Part shown: positions 58,618 to 64,000 of the stretch, piece after piece | Numbering within the stretch: the stretch's first letter is position 1 | Layout: every line of letters begins with the position of its first letter | DNA from: an uncultured Cedecea sp. | GTDB taxonomy: Bacteria > Pseudomonadota > Gammaproteobacteria > Enterobacterales > Enterobacteriaceae | Direction: 5' to 3' | Length of the DNA stretch: 64,000 nucleotides | Assembly: GCF_947498825.1 (NCBI RefSeq) | Contig: NZ_CANMLV010000009.1 | Location: 1-64,000, forward strand | Notes under the pieces: model-generated | What the model saw: only the letters and a program-made list of their open reading frames with translations | Told to the model about the DNA's origin: nothing | Database searches by the model: none | Translations under genes and position numbers: made by a program

Positions 58618-59448
58618 TTATTTATAGAGATCTAATGCGGATTGCAGTGGCGTCACGCCGAAGCGTTTACCCAAAGCGATTAACTCTTCTTGCGTAATCG
58701 TTTGTTTCATTCCGCCCATTGAGTAGACTTTTACCAATACTTCAGCTGACTTCTCTGCGGTATCGATAAGGCCAAAGGTTTCATCCAGAGTCGGTGCACT
58801 GCCGAACACGCCGTGGAACGGCCAGAGCACCAGAGAATGTTTGCGCATCTGCTGTGCGGTTGCCTGACCAATTTCGTCTGTGCCGGGAACCATCCACGGC
58901 AGGGTACCGACACCGTCCGGAAAAACCACCAAACATTCAGTACTGCCTTCCCATAGTTTACGGGTGATAAAGTCGCTGTTGTTTTCCAGTACATAGGTCA
59001 GGGCAATAAGATTTGTGGCATGGCAGTGCATGATGACCCGATCTTTACCGCCAGTGACGCGGATACGCTCACTGTGGGAAAGAAAATGCGCGGGCAATTC
59101 AGAGGTAGGTACTGCATCATTAGTTAATCCCCAGAGAATATGGTATCCCGCTCCATCACTGTCGACCTTGACGACACCAAGACTGGCTACCGGGTCGAGT
59201 TGGACATTACGGAAAAATTTACCGGATCCGGTGACGATAAATGAATGATTTGCTAAGACAGGCATTGGCTGGCTAAGAGCAATATAGCGTGGCTCGGCAT
59301 GAAAATCGGCTTCAAAAGGTGCCAGGTCTGCCTCGTCCAGGCGCAGAGTCAGGTTACCGCCATTGCGTTCATCCCATCCTTTCAGCCAGGCATCGGAAGT
59401 CGCTTTAATCATGCCCTGGACGAACCAAGAATTAATGATAGTTTGCAT
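58618..59448 (-). CDS. rhaD: RhaD, rhamnulose-1-phosphate aldolase
   Basis: A 276-aa class II aldolase with zinc-ligand motifs HCHATN and, later, WPFHGVFG, and the catalytic Glu in the E-rich middle region (WEGSTECLV lies nearby). It splits L-rhamnulose 1-phosphate into dihydroxyacetone phosphate and L-lactaldehyde. It is third in the rhaBAD unit, with CAGGA upstream of the ATG. E. coli RhaD is 274 aa. Confidence 0.97.
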   Translation of the reverse strand: MQTIINSWFVQGMIKATSDAWLKGWDERNGGNLTLRLDEADLAPFEADFHAEPRYIALSQPMPVLANHSFIVTGSGKFFRNVQLDPVASLGVVKVDSDGAGYHILWGLTNDAVPTSELPAHFLSHSERIRVTGGKDRVIMHCHATNLIALTYVLENNSDFITRKLWEGSTECLVVFPDGVGTLPWMVPGTDEIGQATAQQMRKHSLVLWPFHGVFGSAPTLDETFGLIDTAEKSAEVLVKVYSMGGMKQTITQEELIALGKRFGVTPLQSALDLYK

Positions 59449-59513
59449 AGTCTGTGGGTCCTGTTAATTCAGTAATAGATCTCTCTTAGCGAGAGGATAT
59501 TTCTGGCCAGTCG

Positions 59514-60773
59514 TTATCGACGGTGACGCAGTACGTCATTCTCATAAGTGCGTACTGTGTCTAACCACTGGCTGCCTGTTGGTGTGTTATGACGGTGGCA
59601 GTACATTTCCCAGACCGCTTGCCATGGCAGGGATTTCTGCTCTTCCATTAAGGCTAAACGCGCGGTGTAATCACCTTCAGCTTCGAGCTGGCGGAACTGA
59701 GCTGTAGGTTCAAGCAGCGCGCGTAATAAGGCTTTTTTCATATTGCGCGTACCAATCACCCAGGCTGCGATACGGTTGATAGAACCATCAAAGAAGTCGA
59801 GACCAATATGGACGCGGTCAAACAGGTTATGACGAATAATCTCGCTGGCGATCGCCTGAGTTTCATCATCCAGCAACACCACATGATCGCTATCCCAGCG
59901 TACAGGGCGGCTAACGTGGAGCAGTAAACGCGGGACATACAGCATGGCGGCGGAAATCTTGTCAGAAACAATTTCAGTTGGATGAAAATGACCTGCATCC
60001 AGACACAATGCGGTCTGACGGCTGGTGGCATATCCCATATAAAACTCATTGGAACCCACGGTATAGCTCTCAGCGCCAATACCGAATAACTTGCTCTCGA
60101 CGGCATCAATATGGTGTGCCGGATTCAGCTTTTCGCTAATCACTTCATCCAGTGCATTGATCAAACGCTGACGTGGAGCTAAGCGATCGACAGCAATATC
60201 TTTCATTCCATCCGGTATCCAGATATTCATTACTGAGGGAGTATTGAGCTGTTCACCGAAGTAGGCCGAGATGCGGCGGCAAGCCTGGCAATGTTCAATC
60301 CAGAACTGGCGGATTTCATCATCGATATGTGAGAGGGTAAAGCCATCAGCACTTAGGGGATGTGAGAAACATGATGGGTTAAAATCCAGCCCCAACTGAT
60401 TTGCTTTAGCCCATTCTACCCAATTCTTAAAATGCTCCGGTTTAATTTTATTACGCGCAACCGGTTCATCAGACTCAAGATAAATGGCATGTAAGTTGAG
60501 GCGTTTTGGGCCAGGGATCAGACTGAGTGCCAGTTCGAGATCGGTACGCAGTTCAGCGGGGTTACGTGCTTTACCGGGATAATTACCGGTGACCTGAATA
60601 CCGCCAGTTAACGCCGCGTTCTGATTTTCAAAACCAGCGACATCATCGCCCTGCCAGCAGTGCATCGACACGGGGAGTTTATCGAGCTGGTGCAGGGCCT
60701 GTTCGATATCGACACCAACGGCAGCAAAACGGTGTTTAGCCAGTTCAAAGGCTTGTTCTAATTGGGTGGTCAT
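59514..60773 (-). CDS. rhaA: RhaA, L-rhamnose isomerase
   Basis: A 419-aa isomerase of the same length as E. coli RhaA and highly similar (MTTQLEQ start, [48 protein letters not shown]). The metal ligands Glu, Asp and His lie in the latter blocks. It converts L-rhamnose to L-rhamnulose. The ATG at 60773 overlaps the rhaB stop and has GGAGA upstream. Confidence 0.97.
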   Translation of the reverse strand: MTTQLEQAFELAKHRFAAVGVDIEQALHQLDKLPVSMHCWQGDDVAGFENQNAALTGGIQVTGNYPGKARNPAELRTDLELALSLIPGPKRLNLHAIYLESDEPVARNKIKPEHFKNWVEWAKANQLGLDFNPSCFSHPLSADGFTLSHIDDEIRQFWIEHCQACRRISAYFGEQLNTPSVMNIWIPDGMKDIAVDRLAPRQRLINALDEVISEKLNPAHHIDAVESKLFGIGAESYTVGSNEFYMGYATSRQTALCLDAGHFHPTEIVSDKISAAMLYVPRLLLHVSRPVRWDSDHVVLLDDETQAIASEIIRHNLFDRVHIGLDFFDGSINRIAAWVIGTRNMKKALLRALLEPTAQFRQLEAEGDYTARLALMEEQKSLPWQAVWEMYCHRHNTPTGSQWLDTVRTYENDVLRHRR

Positions 60774-62239
60774 GCGCAAATCTCCTTGAATCTGCTTGTT
60801 CTGTTGAAATCGCGAACATAGCGCGCAATTTCATGATTCGGGTTGGGGGTAAAAGTGACCAGTTTGCTGTTGCTGGTGGTTTGCTGACGGAACTGATTGA
60901 CGTCAGAAAACTCTCCAAGAGCCATTAATTGCATACCAATATTGCCGAGAGTTGAGGCCTCTACCGGTCCTGCAACCACCTTGATGCCGCAGGCATCAGC
61001 GCAAAGCTGGTTAAGCAGAGGGTTCTGACAACCACCACCGACGATATGAAGCTGGCTAAAAGGCGCTCCACGGAGCAAGGCCAGTTCATTCAGGGAATCG
61101 GCGTAGAGTAGGGCGAGGCTATCGAAAATACAGCGGGCCAGTGCGGCCGGGCTTAAGGGTATAGGTTGCCCTGTTTCACGACAGGCAGTGACAATTTCAT
61201 CACTCATGCTGAGAGGATTGATAAAGCGCTCATCATTTGGATTAATCAGAAAATGGCAGGCAGTCAGTTTTTCTGCCTCGGTAATGAGTGCCGGGAGATC
61301 GGTTATGTTCTGTTCTTTCAGTACCCGCTGTAATAACCACAACCCCATAATATTCTTCAGTACCCGGAAACGTCCTTCCGCGCCACCTTCATTAGTGATA
61401 TTCGAACGCAGAGCTTGCTCGCAGGTGTAAGGTGTCTGACTTTCAAAGCCGATGAGTGACCAAGTCCCCGATGAAAGATAGGCGGCATCTTTATCCGTTA
61501 ATGGAGCGGCAATAACCGCACTGGCCGTATCGTGGCTGGCGACGGCGACCACGGGAATCGACAGACCCTGAGGACTGTTCCAGTGACCAATGACGTTTCC
61601 GGGTTGGCTGGGGGTTGCGAGCCAGGAGCGAGGGATACCGGCCCAGTCCAGCAATCTGTTATCCCAGTCGTGGGTTTCAATATTGACCATCTGAGTGGTG
61701 GTGGCGTTGGTGTATTCCCAGTTGAGATTACCGGTCAGACGATAACAGAGATAATCCGGGATCATCAGGGCATGGGCGACATCGCCGACCAGGTTTGGCT
61801 GTTGTTTAAGCAGCGCCCGGAATTGATAGAGTGTATTAAACGACAGAAACTGAATACCGCTATACCGATAGATCTCGGTTTTACCGAGTTGTTCCAGGGC
61901 TTGTGCCATGACTCCCTGAGTACGATTATCCCGATAGGAAACGGGCGGACCGACACGCTGACCTTCGCTATTCAGCAAAACGTAATCAACACCCCAGGTA
62001 TCAATGCCGATACTGTCTGGCTGAATACCTTCTTCACAGATTTTATTCAGACCGATACGTATTTCCGCTTCCAGTGCATCAATATCCCAACTATCAAAGC
62101 CCTGTTGTTTGACCAGATTATTGGCAAAGCGATGAATTTCGCGAAGCGAGAGCGTAGCGTGCCTGGGCTCGAAGTGGCCAAGCATTATACGGCCGCTTGA
62201 TGCGCCTAAATCGACAGCCACACAATGAATAATGGTCAT
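60770..62239 (-). CDS. rhaB: RhaB, rhamnulokinase
   Basis: A 489-aa FGGY-type kinase, the E. coli RhaB length. It has [14 protein letters not shown] (ATP/phosphate motif), [13 protein letters not shown] with catalytic Asp, and [14 protein letters not shown] in the C-terminal domain. It phosphorylates L-rhamnulose at O-1. The start at 62239 matches the family. It is the first gene of the leftward operon, with the RhaS-activated promoter upstream. Confidence 0.97.
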   Translation of the reverse strand: MTIIHCVAVDLGASSGRIMLGHFEPRHATLSLREIHRFANNLVKQQGFDSWDIDALEAEIRIGLNKICEEGIQPDSIGIDTWGVDYVLLNSEGQRVGPPVSYRDNRTQGVMAQALEQLGKTEIYRYSGIQFLSFNTLYQFRALLKQQPNLVGDVAHALMIPDYLCYRLTGNLNWEYTNATTTQMVNIETHDWDNRLLDWAGIPRSWLATPSQPGNVIGHWNSPQGLSIPVVAVASHDTASAVIAAPLTDKDAAYLSSGTWSLIGFESQTPYTCEQALRSNITNEGGAEGRFRVLKNIMGLWLLQRVLKEQNITDLPALITEAEKLTACHFLINPNDERFINPLSMSDEIVTACRETGQPIPLSPAALARCIFDSLALLYADSLNELALLRGAPFSQLHIVGGGCQNPLLNQLCADACGIKVVAGPVEASTLGNIGMQLMALGEFSDVNQFRQQTTSNSKLVTFTPNPNHEIARYVRDFNRTSRFKEICA

Positions 62240-62270
62240 GGACGGACCTCTGTTAGATTTGTTGAGCATA

Positions 62271-62346
62271 AGTCTAAGAAAGGGGGGAGAAGGCTGCCTT
62301 TTTACTACTGACAGGAAAAAAGAGGGACTGGCAAGAAAACCAAGAT
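62271..62346 (-). promoter_or_regulatory. rhaBAD promoter with RhaS activator half-sites
   Basis: Reading leftward, ATCTTGGTTTTCTTGCC (62346-62330) and TCAGTAGTAAAAAGGCA (62311-62295) correspond to the two 17-bp RhaS half-sites of E. coli rhaI, 18 bp apart. TAGACT (62276-62271) falls where the E. coli -10 element lies. This implies rhamnose induction through RhaS. Confidence 0.75.
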
Positions 62347-62395
62347 GAACATGAGAGAGGTCACAATTTCTCACTATAACGATTGTTATAAGTGG

Positions 62396-62411
62396 TGTGA
62401 TGATGACCACA
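62396..62411. promoter_or_regulatory. CRP site between rhaB and rhaS
   Basis: TGTGATGATGACCACA fits TGTGA-N6-TCACA with one mismatch. It lies between the divergent promoters and could serve both, as in E. coli. Confidence 0.7.
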
Positions 62412-62540
62412 GTTATCAACATTCACCGTTATTTCTTAACAAAAAAACCAATTTAGCATCATTTCAGGACGGAAATTTAAGGTGGGTTTTTATTATCCCT
62501 ACTACTATCGTGAGAACAATTCTCATTAGGAGGGGCTGTG

Positions 62541-63368
62541 ATGACTGTATTACATAGTGTGGATTTTTTTCCGTCTGGACACTCACCTGTTGCTATTGAG
62601 CCTCGACTTCCTCAGGCGGCATTTCCTGAACATAGTCATGATTTTAATGAGATAGTGATTGTGGAACATGGCACAGGAACCCATGTTTTTAATGGTCAGC
62701 CTTATACTATCAGCGGCGGAACGGTCTGCTTTATACGCGAGCACGATCGTCATCTATATGAACATACTGATAATTTGTGTCTGACTAATGTGCTTTATCG
62801 TTCACCTGACAGATTTCGATTTCTGACAGGATTAAATCAGCTACTTCCTCAGGAACAGGACGGAAGTTACCCTTCGCACTGGCGGGTAAATAAATCAACA
62901 ATGCAGCAAGTTCTGAAGTTAACCGAGCAGATGGAACAGGCAGAGGATGGTCCGGAAACCCACACGATTGCCAGTAGAGAACTGTTATTTATGCAGTTAT
63001 TAGTCTCCCTGCGTCAGAGTAGCTTTGTTGAGAGGGCGAGTAATAATACGACCCGGCTGAATCAATTAGTCTTGTGGCTGGAAGATAACTTTGCCGAAGA
63101 CGTCTGTTGGGAAACGCTGGCGGATAAATTCTCCTTGTCATTGCGTACCTTGCACCGACAGTTAAAACAGCACAGCGGACTTACGCCGCAGCGCTATCTT
63201 AACCGTTTACGTCTGATTAAAGCCCGGCACTTGTTACGACACACGGAAGAGACCGTCACCGATATCGCTTATCAGTGTGGGTTTGGTGACAGTAATCATT
63301 TTTCAACGTTGTTTCGCCGGGAATTTAACTGGTCACCACGCGATATTCGTCAATGCCGAGATATTTAG
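62541..63368 (+). CDS. rhaS: RhaS, AraC-family activator of rhaBAD
   Basis: A 275-aa AraC/XylS regulator, very close to E. coli RhaS (278 aa). The cupin-like rhamnose-binding domain is [27 protein letters not shown]. The C-terminal double HTH is [29 protein letters not shown] and [24 protein letters not shown]. The start at 62541 has TTAGGAGGGG just upstream. It is divergent from rhaB and precedes rhaR. Confidence 0.97.
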   Translation: MTVLHSVDFFPSGHSPVAIEPRLPQAAFPEHSHDFNEIVIVEHGTGTHVFNGQPYTISGGTVCFIREHDRHLYEHTDNLCLTNVLYRSPDRFRFLTGLNQLLPQEQDGSYPSHWRVNKSTMQQVLKLTEQMEQAEDGPETHTIASRELLFMQLLVSLRQSSFVERASNNTTRLNQLVLWLEDNFAEDVCWETLADKFSLSLRTLHRQLKQHSGLTPQRYLNRLRLIKARHLLRHTEETVTDIAYQCGFGDSNHFSTLFRREFNWSPRDIRQCRDI

Positions 63369-63448
63369 CATCAGTAACGTGAAGATAGTCACCATTTTTG
63401 ATATAAAAAAGTTAATAATAACAAATTGTTCGATGCTGAGGCTGTGCT

Positions 63449-64000
63449 GTGTCAGAACCCTTGATTCTTCGCAAGAATGCATTTTTTACCAGTGAAAGTC
63501 AGGCGGTTGCTGTGCTGGATCGTTATCCACAACATGCATTCGCTGAACATACCCATGAATTTTGCGAACTGGTGCTAGTGTGGCGAGGTAACGGTCTGCA
63601 TATCCTTAACGATCGTCCCTATCGCATTACCCGGGGCGATCTGTTCTATATTCGTGCTGAAGACAAACACTCTTATGCTTCGGTTAACTCTCTGGTGTTG
63701 CAAAATATTATTTATTGCCCTGAGCGACTGAAACTCAATATTGATTGGGCTACTTATATTCCAGGCTTTAGTGATTCCCGTCCGATCCCACATTGGCGGT
63801 TAAGTAGCAGTGGCATGACAAGTGCCAGACAGGTGATTACTCAGCTTGAGCATGAGGGACTTAAAGACGATCCTGTTAGCAACAGAATGACAGAATTGCT
63901 TTTCGCTCAGTTGGTTATTACTTTCAACAGAAGTCGTTATCTTATTGATAACCCCGATATTAATGAGCAGGAAATGCTGCTGGATAAACTGATTACTACG
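63449..64000 (+). CDS. rhaR: RhaR, AraC-family activator of rhaSR, 5' part
   Basis: Open from GTG 63449 to the window edge (184 codons, no stop seen). The product reads like the N-terminal two thirds of E. coli Rha[59 protein letters not shown] and [15 protein letters not shown]. The DNA-binding domain lies beyond the window. GTG is chosen since TGAGG lies 7 bp upstream and an in-frame stop (63437) excludes anything longer. An 80-bp gap separates it from rhaS. Confidence 0.92.
   Translation, partial: MSEPLILRKNAFFTSESQAVAVLDRYPQHAFAEHTHEFCELVLVWRGNGLHILNDRPYRITRGDLFYIRAEDKHSYASVNSLVLQNIIYCPERLKLNIDWATYIPGFSDSRPIPHWRLSSSGMTSARQVITQLEHEGLKDDPVSNRMTELLFAQLVITFNRSRYLIDNPDINEQEMLLDKLITT

Noticed and set aside
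61532-62200. 222-aa plus-strand frame opposite rhaB
   Set aside because: It is an antisense shadow of the highly conserved rhaB coding sequence and has no family match.

Overview
The window looks like a chromosomal stretch of a Yersinia-like or other Yersiniaceae/Pectobacteriaceae member of the Enterobacterales. The basis is gene content: E. coli-like AscGFB, NirBDC, AldA, RhaBAD and RhaS/RhaR proteins sit beside a Tog/Ogl/KdgF/CBM32 pectin locus of the kind known in Yersinia and Dickeya. Base composition is moderate and no rRNA, tRNA, CRISPR array or prophage was found. Species cannot be fixed from the sequence alone.

Layout. 1-240: right end of an IS200/IS605-type element (tnpB tail plus hairpin) inserted at the 3' end of ascG. 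0.2-4.5 kb: ascG divergent from ascFB, for aryl-beta-glucoside/cellobiose uptake and hydrolysis. 4.6-12.5 kb: a tight eight-gene leftward operon with a DeoR regulator, a two-permease sugar ABC importer, an allulose-6-phosphate 3-epimerase-like protein, a ROK kinase and a ribokinase-like kinase; its sugar is unknown. 12.5-13.3 kb: a gene-poor gap. 13.3-18.8 kb: a MetC-like beta-lyase, then nirBDC behind an FNR-dependent promoter. 18.8-37.5 kb: a pectin/oligogalacturonide locus. It holds a periplasmic PL2 lyase, pectin methylesterase, a free-standing CBM32 protein, an OmpG/KdgM-type porin, TogMNAB, a PL9 lyase, TogT, a YgjV-like membrane protein, KdgF, an SDR dehydrogenase, Ogl and an RpiB-type isomerase. 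It carries five KdgR-box matches and CRP sites. 37.7-40.8 kb: YbdG-type channel, LysR regulator and an MBL-fold protein. 41-45 kb: bglF-bglB-bglG behind an RNA antiterminator/terminator. 45.3-51.3 kb: a CeuBCDE/YclNOPQ-type ferric-siderophore importer and its TonB receptor. 51.7-64 kb: aldA and the rhamnose locus, in which a Rhizobium-like ABC importer plus mutarotase is joined to enteric rhaBAD and rhaS/rhaR; rhaR runs off the window.

How it fits together. Most of the window is for scavenging plant-derived sugars: beta-glucosides (two PTS systems with different control logic), oligogalacturonides and rhamnose, the last two being the backbone sugars of pectin. The pectin enzymes with visible signal peptides lack secretion features, so degradation probably finishes in the periplasm on oligomers that come through the porin. 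Tog permeases then import the products, and Ogl, KdgF, the isomerase and the dehydrogenase convert them toward KDG. Rhamnose is taken to L-lactaldehyde by RhaM/A/B/D, and AldA next door can oxidise that to lactate. Likely CRP sites stand before several of these operons.
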